DNA from: Mycolicibacterium iranicum
Lineage (GTDB): Bacteria; Actinomycetota; Actinomycetes; Mycobacteriales; Mycobacteriaceae
Length of the DNA stretch: 64,000 bases
Direction of reading: 5' to 3'
NCBI RefSeq assembly: GCF_002101705.1
Contig: NZ_LQPC01000039.1
Coordinates: 38,754 to 102,753 of the forward strand
The notes under the pieces: model-generated
The model's input: the letters and a program-made list of their open reading frames with translations, nothing else
Told to the model about the DNA's origin: nothing
Database searches by the model: none
Part shown: in pieces, positions 18,042 to 25,888 of the stretch
How the letters are laid out: the number at the start of each line of letters is the position of its first letter
Position numbering within the stretch: the first letter of the stretch is position 1
Made by a program: the position numbers and the translations under genes

Positions 18042-18563
18042 ATGCGGATCTCACGGCTTCGCCAACGGGACGGCACGACATGTGGGCCGGCCGTCGCCGT
18101 CATGGCGGCCGCGCTCCTGCACCCCGGCTTTCGGCCCGTGCTCGCAGGTCAGGGCCGGTTCTCGGACGAGCAGGTACGGGTGCATGCGTCGATCAACCTG
18201 CTGTGGCCTCGTCGGTTGGGGACGACGCCGCCGGCGATGTCGCGGGCGATCACGGTTCTCTCCCGAGGCTCCCGCTACCGGTGGCGGCTGTGGTGGGGCA
18301 GGCGCGACGGGCTGGCCGACGTGCTCGATGCGCTCGACGCGGGGCGGCCGGTGGCGATGCTCGTCGGCCGCGTGATTCCGAGACACTGGGTGCTGCTCGT
18401 CGGCGTCGCGGGCGAGATGCTCGAGTGCTACGAGCCGTCGTCCGGAGAGTTCCGCGTGGTCGACCTCGACGCCGTGCGGTTCGGGCGTCTGAAGAATGTG
18501 GGCTATCCGCGCCCCTTCGCGTTCGTGTTGCCCAGGTTCTCGACCCGTTCGGCGACGGCCTGA
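18042..18563 (+). CDS. C39-like (papain-fold) cysteine peptidase homologue
   Basis: 173 residues, no signal peptide. RQRDGTTCGPAVAVMAAAL carries the typical D-x-T-x-C-G-P active-site Cys, and RHWVLLVGV supplies the His. The Asp/Asn position could be in YEPSSGEF. The layout is that of peptidase C39/transglutaminase-like proteins, here in a compact cytoplasmic form. ATG 18042 has GGTGGG immediately upstream; an earlier in-frame start at 17973 would run into the fadE leader. Function unknown: a processing peptidase or an inactive binding module are both possible. Confidence 0.72.
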   Translation: MRISRLRQRDGTTCGPAVAVMAAALLHPGFRPVLAGQGRFSDEQVRVHASINLLWPRRLGTTPPAMSRAITVLSRGSRYRWRLWWGRRDGLADVLDALDAGRPVAMLVGRVIPRHWVLLVGVAGEMLECYEPSSGEFRVVDLDAVRFGRLKNVGYPRPFAFVLPRFSTRSATA

Positions 18564-18571
18564 TCGCCCAT

Positions 18572-18868
18572 CTACCCGGCGCTGGCCTCGGCGATCCGAC
18601 GTTGCGCCTCGCCGACCGAGATGCGTAGGCGCCGGGCGAGCACATCGGCCCACGGTGCCCCGGCGAACTCGACGGGCGGAGGAGCGGCAACCATCTGACC
18701 GAGTAGTCGCTTCTGCAGTACGGACAGCTGCTTCGTCACGGCGTCCAGCCGCACCAAGAGTGCACGCTGATCGGCAGGTTGCAGCGACTGAAACGGGAGG
18801 GCGGCCAGCGCCCGGTGTGCGCGGTCTACGGCGTCGAGCGCGGACATCACTTCTTTCTTCGAACTCAT
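18572..18868 (-). CDS. Short protein resembling the start of DUF222/13E12-family proteins
   Basis: 98 residues from ATG 18868. The helical sequence RALLVRLDAVTKQLSVLQKR and ADVLARRLRISVGEAQRRI resembles the N-terminal part of the DUF222 (REP13E12) family. Those proteins normally run to 400 or more residues and end in an HNH nuclease domain. Here the frame stops after IAEASAG with no HNH part, right against the convergent C39-like gene. It is either a truncated remnant or a stand-alone derivative. Confidence 0.6.
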   Translation of the reverse strand: MSSKKEVMSALDAVDRAHRALAALPFQSLQPADQRALLVRLDAVTKQLSVLQKRLLGQMVAAPPPVEFAGAPWADVLARRLRISVGEAQRRIAEASAG

Positions 18869-18915
18869 GTTCGACAGAGTATGGGCGGGGTCCGACACGT
18901 CGATACGCTGGCGAC

Positions 18916-19371
18916 ATGGCCAGAAAACTCGCCACAGCCGATACCGTCACGCTGTCCGAACTCCTCGACTTCGTCCGGCCTCGGCACCGGATGGTGCTCA
19001 CCACATTCCGCTCGGACGGGTCTCTGCAGAGCTCACCGGTCAGCGGCGGCGTCGACGCGCAGGGGCGGATCGTCGTCGCGAGCTACCCCCAACGCGCCAA
19101 GTCTGCGAACATCCGCCGCAGGCCTCGCGCGAGCGTTGTCGTGTTGTCCGACGAGTTCGACGGTCCCTATGTGCAGATCGACGGGCCCGCGGAAGTTGTC
19201 GAGCTTCCCGAGGCGGTCGAACCGCTCGTCGATTACTTCCGGTCCATCGCAGGTGAGCATCCGGACTGGGACGAGTATCGGCGGGCGATGCGGGACCAAG
19301 GGAAGTGCCTGATCAGGCTCAGTCCGCAGCGGTGGGGCCCGGTCGCGACGGGAGGCTTTCCGCCCTCGTAA
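18916..19371 (+). CDS. PPOX-class F420-dependent oxidoreductase
   Basis: 151-residue split beta-barrel protein. HRMVLTTFRSDGSLQSSPVSGGVDAQGRI is the usual N-terminal barrel sequence of the FDOR-B/PPOX group, followed by RAKSANIRRRPRASVVVLSDEF, where the conserved Lys/Arg contact cofactor phosphate. A cytosolic reductase using F420H2 is likely from family knowledge, with FMN as the alternative cofactor. ATG 18916 opens the gene 47 bp from the divergent DUF222-like gene. Substrate unknown. Confidence 0.82.
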   Translation: MARKLATADTVTLSELLDFVRPRHRMVLTTFRSDGSLQSSPVSGGVDAQGRIVVASYPQRAKSANIRRRPRASVVVLSDEFDGPYVQIDGPAEVVELPEAVEPLVDYFRSIAGEHPDWDEYRRAMRDQGKCLIRLSPQRWGPVATGGFPPS

Positions 19372-19463
19372 CGGGGCCACGGCCGGGAGGCTGAACAGGA
19401 CGCCCCGCGTCGTCTGTGATAGTCAGAGCTAGCAGACACATTGCGTCAGCTAGCACGTCAAAC

Positions 19464-19485
19464 TATAGTCTGGACACATGTCCAG
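19464..19485 (+). promoter_or_regulatory. Promoter with overlapping palindromic operator of the MMP operon
   Basis: CTGGACA-CA-TGTCCAG (19470-19485) is a perfect inverted repeat with 7-bp arms. TATAGT at 19464-19469 is a good -10 hexamer, so transcription would start inside the palindrome. The core GGACA-N2-TGTCC recurs at 23302-23313 at the start of the adjacent TetR gene, suggesting one repressor acting at both ends of the cluster. Confidence 0.65.
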
Positions 19486-19556
19486 GAGGGTTCGGATTTC
19501 TTGCTGCACACAATTCGGCCAGCTCAGGGCCGCTCTCCGGGATCTGTGAGCTGAGT

Positions 19557-20792
19557 ATGCGCATCGCCTTGCTGTCGTATCGAAGCAAGACCCACTGCGG
19601 TGGCCAGGGGGTCTACGTTCGGCATCTGAGCCGCGGACTCGTCGAGCTTGGTCACGACGTCGAGGTCTTCTCCGGTCCGCCCTACCCCGAGATTCTGGAT
19701 CCCCGGGTGCGTCTGACGGAGGTGCCCAGTCTCGACCTCTACCGAGAGCCGGACCCCTTCCGCATCCCGCGGCCGAGCGAGATCAAGACGAGCATCGATC
19801 TCGAAGAACTGCTGACCACCTGGACGGCGGGCTTCCCCGAGCCGAAGACGTTCAGCATGCGCGCCGCGCGGCTGCTCGCCGCTCGCCGCGACGAGTTCGA
19901 CGTCGTGCACGACAACCAGTGCCTGGGCACGGGCCTGCTGGAGATCGCGGCGTCGGGCATGCCCGTGGTGGCCACCGTGCATCATCCGATCACCAGGGAC
20001 CGGGTGCTCGAGGTGGCCGCGGCCAAGTGGTGGCGCAAACCGCTGGTGCGCCGTTGGTACGGGTTTGCTGAGATGCAGAAGGAAGTCGCGCGCCAGATTC
20101 CCGAACTGGTGACCGTATCGTCCACCTCGGCGGCGGACATCGCCGATGATTTCGCCGTCAACCCCGACCAGCTGCACGTCGTGCCCCTGGGTGTGGACAC
20201 CGAGTTGTTCCAGCCTTCCGAGCAGCGGGTGCGCAACCGCATCATCGCGATCGCCAGCGCCGATGTACCACTCAAGGGTGTGAGCCACCTGCTGCACGCC
20301 GTCGCGCGCCTGCGCGTCGAGCGTGATCTGGAACTGCAGCTCGTGGCGAAGCTCGAACCCAACGGGCCGACAGAGAAACTGATCGCCGAGCTCGGGATCT
20401 CCGACATCGTGCACAGCTCGAGCGGGCTGTCCGACTCGGAGCTGGCCGAGCTGCTGTCGTCGGCCGAAGTCGCCTGCATCCCTTCGCTGTACGAAGGTTT
20501 CTCGCTGCCCGCGGTGGAAGCGATGGCCAGCGGCACGCCGATCGTGGCGAGCCGGGCCGGTGCGCTGCCCGAGGTCGTCGGAGCCGACGGTGAGTGTGCC
20601 CGGCTGGTCAAACCGGCCGACGTGGCCGAGCTGACCGCGGTGCTCGGCGAACTGCTGGATTCCCCAAGGGAATTGCGCAGACTCGGTGACAACGGCAGGC
20701 GCCGCGCACTCGAGGTGTTCAGTTGGGAATCTGTAGCCGCGCAGACCGTCGCGGTGTACGAGAGGGCCTGTGAGAGGGTCGCGACATGCTGA
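19557..20792 (+). CDS. manT: GT4 glycosyltransferase, probable alpha-(1,4)-mannosyltransferase ManT of MMP synthesis
   Basis: 411 residues, two Rossmann domains. The N-terminal glycine loop is TKTHCGGQGVYVRHLSRG-like, and the C-terminal donor site is SLYEGFSLPAVEAMASGTPIV with the E-x7-E motif. The downstream methyltransferase, six-hairpin hydrolase and convergent second methyltransferase match the 3-O-methylmannose polysaccharide cluster known from rapidly growing mycobacteria, where the GT elongates 4-linked mannan chains. ATG 19557 is chosen because the longer frame would run through the operator. It overlaps the next gene by 7 bp. Confidence 0.85.
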   Translation: MRIALLSYRSKTHCGGQGVYVRHLSRGLVELGHDVEVFSGPPYPEILDPRVRLTEVPSLDLYREPDPFRIPRPSEIKTSIDLEELLTTWTAGFPEPKTFSMRAARLLAARRDEFDVVHDNQCLGTGLLEIAASGMPVVATVHHPITRDRVLEVAAAKWWRKPLVRRWYGFAEMQKEVARQIPELVTVSSTSAADIADDFAVNPDQLHVVPLGVDTELFQPSEQRVRNRIIAIASADVPLKGVSHLLHAVARLRVERDLELQLVAKLEPNGPTEKLIAELGISDIVHSSSGLSDSELAELLSSAEVACIPSLYEGFSLPAVEAMASGTPIVASRAGALPEVVGADGECARLVKPADVAELTAVLGELLDSPRELRRLGDNGRRRALEVFSWESVAAQTVAVYERACERVATC

Positions 20793-21511
20793 CCGTGGAC
20801 TATGACCTGCTCGGCGTCGGCGCCGGGACGAAGGTGATCGACGTCGGATGCGGCGCCGGACGCCATACCTTCGAGGCATTCCGGCGGGGCGCCGACGTCA
20901 TCGGATTCGACCAGAATGTCTCGGATCTCAACGATGTCGATGAGATCCTGCAGGCGATGAAGGAACAGGGTGAGGCGCCCGCGTCGGCCAAGGGTGAGGC
21001 CGTCAAAGGCGACGCCCTCGACCTCCCGTACGCCGACGGCACGTTCGACTGCGTCATCGCCTCGGAGATTCTGGAGCACATTCCCGCCGACGAGAAGGCC
21101 ATCTCCGAGCTCGTCCGTGTTCTCAAACCTGGTGGCGCGCTGGCGATCACCGTGCCCCGGTGGCTGCCCGAGAAGATCTGCTGGGTGCTCTCCGACGAGT
21201 ATCACGCCAACGAGGGTGGCCATATCCGCATCTACCGGGCCGATGAACTGCGCGACAAGGTGCTGGCGCACGGCTTGACCCTGACGCACACCCACCACGC
21301 CCACGCCCTGCACTCGCCGTTCTGGTGGCTCAAATGTGCTGTGGGAACGGAGAAGAACAACCACCCGGCGGTGACCGCCTACCACAAGCTGCTGGTGTGG
21401 GACATGATGAGTCGGCCGTGGCTGACGCGCACCGCAGAAGCTGCGCTCAACCCGCTGATCGGCAAGAGCGTCGCGCTCTACTTCAGAAAGCCGCCCACTG
21501 CTGATGCATGA
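20786..21511 (+). CDS. SAM-dependent methyltransferase of the MMP cluster
   Basis: 241 residues, class I Rossmann methyltransferase: VIDVGCGAGRHTFEAFRRGA (SAM glycine-rich motif), GDALDLPYADGTFDCV, and ILEHIPADEKAISELVRVLKPGGALAITVP. It overlaps the mannosyltransferase by 7 bp and the hydrolase by 8 bp, so the three are one translational unit. By elimination it probably adds 3-O-methyl groups to mannose residues, since the other methyltransferase looks like the metal-dependent 1-O type. That division of labour is inferred. Confidence 0.82.
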   Translation: MLTVDYDLLGVGAGTKVIDVGCGAGRHTFEAFRRGADVIGFDQNVSDLNDVDEILQAMKEQGEAPASAKGEAVKGDALDLPYADGTFDCVIASEILEHIPADEKAISELVRVLKPGGALAITVPRWLPEKICWVLSDEYHANEGGHIRIYRADELRDKVLAHGLTLTHTHHAHALHSPFWWLKCAVGTEKNNHPAVTAYHKLLVWDMMSRPWLTRTAEAALNPLIGKSVALYFRKPPTADA

Positions 21512-22568
21512 CATTCCCGGCGTGCCGGGCGTGTTCACGCCGGCGCAATGCCGGCAGACAGCCGAATCCATTGCCGCGACCCAGGAGTCCAGCGGCGCGA
21601 TTCCGTGGTCGGTGGGCGGACATACGGATCCGTGGGACCACGTCGAGAGTGCCATGGCGCTGACCGCGGCGGGTTTCATCGAACCGGCCCGCGCCGCGTT
21701 CGAGTGGTCGCGCACGACGCAGCGCCCGGACGGTACCTGGCCGATCCAGCTGCGGGACGGCGTCGTCGAGGACGCCAACAGTGACACCAATTTCTGCGCC
21801 TACATCGCAACCGGCGTCTGGCACCATGTCCTCGTCACCGGCGACCGCGGCTTCGCGCTGACCATGTGGCCGGTGGTGGCCAAGGCGATCGACTTCGTTC
21901 TCGAATTGCAGTCCAGCACAGGCGAAATCGCATGGGCGCGCGGTGCGGGTGGGGACGCCGACGAGGCGCTGCTGACGGGGTGCGCGAGCATCCACCACAG
22001 CATCCGGTGCGCACTCGCGCTGGCCGACTACGTCGACGACCCCCGGCCCGAATGGGAGGTCGCGGTAGGCAGGCTCGGACACGCGATCGCCCACCACCCC
22101 GATGCGTTCGTCACCAAGGACCGGTGGGCGATGGAGTGGTACTACCCGATTCTGGGCGGCGCACTGCGCGGGTCCAGGGCGCACGCACGCATCGACGAGC
22201 GCTGGGACGATTTCGTGGTTCCCGGCCTGGGGATTCGGTGCGTGGACGACCGCCCGTGGGTCACCGGAGCCGAAACCTGTGAATTGGTCATGGCTTTGGA
22301 GGCGCTGGGGCAGCGGTCACGGGCCCACGAACAGTTCGCGGCCATGCACCACCTTCGCGAGGAAGACGGGTCCTACTGGACCGGCCTGGTCTACGACGAC
22401 GGCAAGCGCTGGCCCGTCGAGCGCACCACGTGGACGGGCGGAGCAGTCATCCTGGCCGCCGATGCCCTGTCGGGAACCACTCCGGGAAGTGGCATCTTCC
22501 GAGGGTCGGAGCTGCCGAGAGGCCTTGAGGGCGAATACGATTGCGAGTGCGCGACCAGCGACCGCTAG
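21504..22568 (+). CDS. mmpH: Six-hairpin glycosidase, probable MMP endomannosidase MmpH
   Basis: 354 residues, rich in Trp and acidic residues and built of repeated helix pairs (DPWDHVESAMALTAAGFIEPA, DANSDTNFCAYIATGVWHH, ERTTWTGGAVILAADAL), as in (alpha/alpha)6-barrel hydrolases. Such proteins are often mislabelled prenyltransferases. In the MMP cluster the equivalent enzyme cuts mature polymer into primers for new chains. Likely acidic catalytic residues lie among D and E of SGAIPWSVGGHTDPWDHVE, but I cannot fix them. It overlaps the convergent methyltransferase gene by 4 bp. Confidence 0.8.
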   Translation: MHDIPGVPGVFTPAQCRQTAESIAATQESSGAIPWSVGGHTDPWDHVESAMALTAAGFIEPARAAFEWSRTTQRPDGTWPIQLRDGVVEDANSDTNFCAYIATGVWHHVLVTGDRGFALTMWPVVAKAIDFVLELQSSTGEIAWARGAGGDADEALLTGCASIHHSIRCALALADYVDDPRPEWEVAVGRLGHAIAHHPDAFVTKDRWAMEWYYPILGGALRGSRAHARIDERWDDFVVPGLGIRCVDDRPWVTGAETCELVMALEALGQRSRAHEQFAAMHHLREEDGSYWTGLVYDDGKRWPVERTTWTGGAVILAADALSGTTPGSGIFRGSELPRGLEGEYDCECATSDR

Positions 22569-23233
22569 AGCTCTCCCGCCGCACCCGACACGCGCTCCAA
22601 GACCCGCATCGAGCCGGTCGCCAGAACTTCGCGGAATGCGCCGGTGTCCAGTGCGCGCCGGTAGATCAGGAACGGAGCCTGGCCTCCGTCGGCCGGGTCG
22701 GGGAAGACGTCGTGGATGATCAGCGCGCCACCGACGTCGACCCACCGGGCCCAGCCGTCGAAGTCGCGGTTGGCGGCCTCCTCGGTGTGGCCACCGTCGA
22801 TGAACAAGAGCCGCAACGGAGTTCGCCAACCGCGAGCCACCACGGGCGAGCGTCCGACGATGGCGACGACGTGGTCGTCGAGCGCGGCGGCGTCCAAGGT
22901 GTGGCGCAGCGTGGGCAGCGTGTCGAACAACCCCGTCACCGCGTCGACCATCGACGAATCGTGGTACTCCCACCCGGGCTGATGCTCTTCGGAACCGTGG
23001 TGGTGGTCGACGGTGTAGACCAGGCCGCCGGTCTGCTGCGCGGCGGCTCCGAGCATCACCGTGGACTTGCCGCAGTAGGTGCCGATCTCGACGCCCACAC
23101 CGTCGCCCAGATAGCGCACAGCGGTGTTGTAGAGCGTGCGCCCTTCGTCGGCGGGCATGAAGCCGGTGACTCGCTCGGCCAGCTCGAACAGGGCCGCTGC
23201 CGCGGGCGGAAGGGCAGTCTGGGTGTCGTCCAT
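22565..23233 (-). CDS. Metal-dependent SAM methyltransferase, probable MMP 1-O-methyltransferase MeT1
   Basis: 222 residues from ATG 23233; an in-frame TTG at 23242 is possible. GVEIGTYCGKSTVML is the SAM motif, VDHHHGSEEHQPG follows, and LLFIDGGHTEEAANRDFDGW with LIIHDVFPD holds acidic residues typical of the Mg-dependent Methyltransf_24/CmcI-like group. In the known pathway MeT1 caps O-1 of an early methylated mannobiose. Assignment to MeT1 rests on family and gene context. Divergent from the TetR gene with a shared 74-bp control region. Confidence 0.8.
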   Translation of the reverse strand: MDDTQTALPPAAAALFELAERVTGFMPADEGRTLYNTAVRYLGDGVGVEIGTYCGKSTVMLGAAAQQTGGLVYTVDHHHGSEEHQPGWEYHDSSMVDAVTGLFDTLPTLRHTLDAAALDDHVVAIVGRSPVVARGWRTPLRLLFIDGGHTEEAANRDFDGWARWVDVGGALIIHDVFPDPADGGQAPFLIYRRALDTGAFREVLATGSMRVLERVSGAAGEL

Positions 23234-23300
23234 CGCGCCCAACTTACCGTTGCTGAGCCGCTGGCGACCCTAGTGGTTCCCGAATAGGTGTAGTAGCGTC

Positions 23301-23314
23301 CGGACATGTGTCCG
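23301..23314 (+). promoter_or_regulatory. Palindrome at the TetR start and MeT1/TetR divergent promoter
   Basis: CGGACA-TG-TGTCCG is a perfect 6-bp-arm inverted repeat overlapping the GTG start of the TetR gene (23308). It shares the core GGACA-N2-TGTCC with the site before manT at 19470. A TAGTAG hexamer just upstream (23291-23296) is a possible -10. This is a plausible autoregulatory operator. Confidence 0.62.
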
Positions 23315-23877
23315 ATCCGACGCTGGAGTCGACTCGGCGCCGCCTGACGGCCCGACAGGCCGACACCGTGGACCGGCTCGGCCGCGCCGCGCTCGAACTG
23401 CTCAGACGCGACGGTTTCGCCGGCCTGACGGTGCGACGGGTGGCCGCGGAGGCCGGCGTCGGAGCCGCGACCGCCTACACGTACTTCTCGTCGAAAGAGC
23501 ACCTCGTCGCCGAGGTTTTCTGGCGGCGGTTGACGTCCTCGCCGTGTGTTGAGCATGCGTCGGCCGATCAGGCGACCCGGGTCACCGAGGTACTTGCGCA
23601 CATCTCGCTGCTGGTCGCCGACGAACCCGAATTCGCGGGCGCGGTGACCACCGCCCTGCTGGGTAAGGATCCTGACGTGGAGGTGCTTCGTCAGCGCATC
23701 GGACGCGACATCCGTGACCGGCTCTCCACGGCGCTCGGTCCCGACACCGACCCCGGAGTCATCGACGCCCTGGAGATGCTCTATTCGGGAGCCCTGGTGC
23801 GCGCCGGCATGGGGTACGCGTCGTATCAGGAGATCGCCGCGAAGCTGGAGAGGTCCGCCCGGCTGATACTCGGTTGA
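23308..23877 (+). CDS. TetR-family regulator, candidate repressor of the MMP cluster
   Basis: 189 residues from a GTG start. The N-terminal helix-turn-helix is LRRDGFAGLTVRRVAAEAGVGAATAYTYFSSKEHL (written here only to mark residues about 32-66). The ligand-binding domain is all-helical. It lies divergent to MeT1. The palindrome over its start codon is repeated in front of manT, so regulation of both arms of the MMP cluster plus itself is the simplest reading. The inducer is unknown. Confidence 0.85.
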   Translation: MSDPTLESTRRRLTARQADTVDRLGRAALELLRRDGFAGLTVRRVAAEAGVGAATAYTYFSSKEHLVAEVFWRRLTSSPCVEHASADQATRVTEVLAHISLLVADEPEFAGAVTTALLGKDPDVEVLRQRIGRDIRDRLSTALGPDTDPGVIDALEMLYSGALVRAGMGYASYQEIAAKLERSARLILG

Positions 23878-23888
23878 GTCGTCCCGGC

Positions 23889-24485
23889 TCAGCGCGGCCC
23901 GAGCAGCGCCGTCGCTGCAGTGGCCGCCGGCTCGGCGATGCCGCGGATGTCACGGCCGTCTTCGACGAAAAGTGCTGTCAATTCCCGTAAGCCACCGAGC
24001 AGGATCAGGGCGATGGGCGGGGTGATCGGGCCGAGCCCGGCGCGGCGGAAGCCCTCGCCGCTGGTCAACGCCACGAGCATGTCGGTGAGGTCCTGCATCA
24101 CCCGCCGGTGCAGTGGGCGAGCCACCGCACCCAGCGCCGGTGCCTCGCGGATCCAGCACAGCGTGATCGCCGGCCGGGCGCTGATGTGGTCGACGTAGGC
24201 GCCCACCGCCTGGCGGATCTGAGATCTCCAGTCGCCGTCGGCGTCGACGGTGGCGTTGATGCTCGCGATCAGGTCGGCGTTGTTCCTGCGCAGCAGCTCG
24301 ATCAGGCATTCCTCCTTGCTGGCGAACTGCTCGTAGAACGTGCGCTTGGACGTCTTTGCGTGCCGCACGACATCGGCGACGGTGGTCTCGCGGTAACCGC
24401 GGTCGGCGATGGAGGCGGCAAGGCCGTCGAGCAACCGATCGGCCGTTGAGGAAGGCCGTGCGGCCGCTGCCTCGATCGTCGTCAC
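23889..24485 (-). CDS. TetR-family regulator next to CYP138 (Rv0135c homologue)
   Basis: 198 residues from GTG 24485, which has GGAGG eight bases upstream; longer frames lack a ribosome site. The DNA-binding part TTVADVVRHAKTSKRTFYEQF is followed by an all-helical ligand domain. Divergent from the P450 gene with 56 bp between starts, an arrangement that usually means local repression. I remember the same pair as Rv0135c/Rv0136 in M. tuberculosis. Confidence 0.88.
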   Translation of the reverse strand: MTTIEAAAARPSSTADRLLDGLAASIADRGYRETTVADVVRHAKTSKRTFYEQFASKEECLIELLRRNNADLIASINATVDADGDWRSQIRQAVGAYVDHISARPAITLCWIREAPALGAVARPLHRRVMQDLTDMLVALTSGEGFRRAGLGPITPPIALILLGGLRELTALFVEDGRDIRGIAEPAATAATALLGPR

Positions 24486-24516
24486 TGGAACCACCTCCAA
24501 CCCCTTGCGTCCTGCT

Positions 24517-24532
24517 GGTACCAACCGGTACC
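24517..24532. promoter_or_regulatory. Inverted repeat between TetR and CYP138 genes
   Basis: GGTACC-AACC-GGTACC, two identical palindromic hexamers 10 bp apart, centred in the 56-bp divergent region and ending 9 bp before the P450 start. It is the likely operator of the adjacent TetR protein. Confidence 0.55.
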
Positions 24533-24541
24533 GTACCCGAC

Positions 24542-25888
24542 ATGACAGCGGTACACGGAAGTACCAAGCAACGCCCCAGCGCATCGGCAGTGCCGTCCGA
24601 GGTTCGGCTACCACCCGCGCCGCGCATCCCGCGCGTGCTGCAGGCGGTCGGGTTCTCGGTGTCGCGGAAGTGGACCGTGCGCCAGATCGCGCGGCGTCAC
24701 GGCGACATTTTCGCGATGAAGCTTCCCGTCTTCGGTCCGACGATCATGGTGACCGACCCGGCACTGGCCAAGCAGTTGTTCATGGCCAACACCGACGACG
24801 TCGGCAACATCCAGCCCAACCTGTCCCGAGTGCTGGGCTCAGGTTCGGTGTTCGCGCTCGACGGAACCGACCACCGCCGCCGGCGCAAGCTCCTGACGCC
24901 GCCGTTCCACGGCAAGAGCATCAAGAACTACGAGCGGATCTTCGAAGAGGAGACCCTGCGGGAGATGGCGGGCTGGCCCGAGGGGCGACCGTTCGAGACT
25001 CTCGAACCGATGATGCGGATCACGCTGAACTCCATCCTGCGCGCGGTGTTCGGCGCCGACGGCGCACATCTGGACGAGTTGCGGCGGATCATCCCGCCCT
25101 GGGTCACGCTCGGGTCGCGACTGGCGGTGCTGCCCACCCCACGGCGCACCTATGGTCGGTTCAGCCCGTGGGGCCGCCTGGCGACCTATCGGCGCCACTA
25201 CGACGACGTCATCGGCCGGCTGATCGACTCCGTCGCGTCCGATCCCGAGTTCGAGAGCCGGGACGACGTCCTTGCGCTGCTCCTGCGCAGCACCTACGAG
25301 GACGGCTCCACGATGTCGCGTCAGGACATCGGCGACGAACTCCTCACGCTTCTGGCCGCGGGCCACGAGACCACCGGGGCGACGCTGGGCTGGGCATTCG
25401 AGCGGATCAGCCGTCATCCCGAGGTGCTGGCCGAGCTGGTGGCAGAGGCCGACACCGACGACAACGAATACCGGCAGGCCACCATCCTGGAGATCCAGCG
25501 GGCGCGCACCGTCATCGATTTCGCGGGCCGCCACGTCTACGCGCCGACGTTCGAACTCGGCGATTGGGTTATTCCGCAGGGCTATTCGATCGTCGTCGCG
25601 ATCAACGAGGTGCATCAGCGAGTGGCTGAGTACGCCGATCCGGAGCGTTTCGACCCGCAGCGCTTCGTGGGGCAACGCCCGACGAACTTCTCGCACATCC
25701 CGTTCGGCGGCGGTACCCGGCGCTGCGTCGGCGCCGCGTTCGCCAACGTCGAAATGGATGTGGTGCTGCGGACGGTGTTGCGGCACATGACAATCGAGAC
25801 GACCGCCGCGCCGGGGGAGAAGATGCACTCACGCGGAGTGGCCTACACCCCCGCCGACGGCGGTCGCGTCATCATGCACCGGCGCTAG
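24542..25888 (+). CDS. cyp138: Cytochrome P450 of the CYP138 family
   Basis: 448 residues, heme monooxygenase. I-helix AGHETTGATL (oxygen activation), K-helix E-I-Q-R, and heme loop FGGGTRRCVGAAFA with the thiolate Cys are all present. No membrane anchor, as usual in bacteria. Position between a TetR gene and msrA matches Rv0135c-Rv0136-Rv0137c from memory, supporting CYP138. Natural substrate unknown. The 3' end overlaps msrA by 4 bp, convergently. Confidence 0.92.
   Translation: MTAVHGSTKQRPSASAVPSEVRLPPAPRIPRVLQAVGFSVSRKWTVRQIARRHGDIFAMKLPVFGPTIMVTDPALAKQLFMANTDDVGNIQPNLSRVLGSGSVFALDGTDHRRRRKLLTPPFHGKSIKNYERIFEEETLREMAGWPEGRPFETLEPMMRITLNSILRAVFGADGAHLDELRRIIPPWVTLGSRLAVLPTPRRTYGRFSPWGRLATYRRHYDDVIGRLIDSVASDPEFESRDDVLALLLRSTYEDGSTMSRQDIGDELLTLLAAGHETTGATLGWAFERISRHPEVLAELVAEADTDDNEYRQATILEIQRARTVIDFAGRHVYAPTFELGDWVIPQGYSIVVAINEVHQRVAEYADPERFDPQRFVGQRPTNFSHIPFGGGTRRCVGAAFANVEMDVVLRTVLRHMTIETTAAPGEKMHSRGVAYTPADGGRVIMHRR

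Noticed and set aside
19416..19556. Upstream extension of the mannosyltransferase
   Set aside because: Would translate through the -10 and palindrome; protein similarity of the family begins at MRIALLSYRS (19557).
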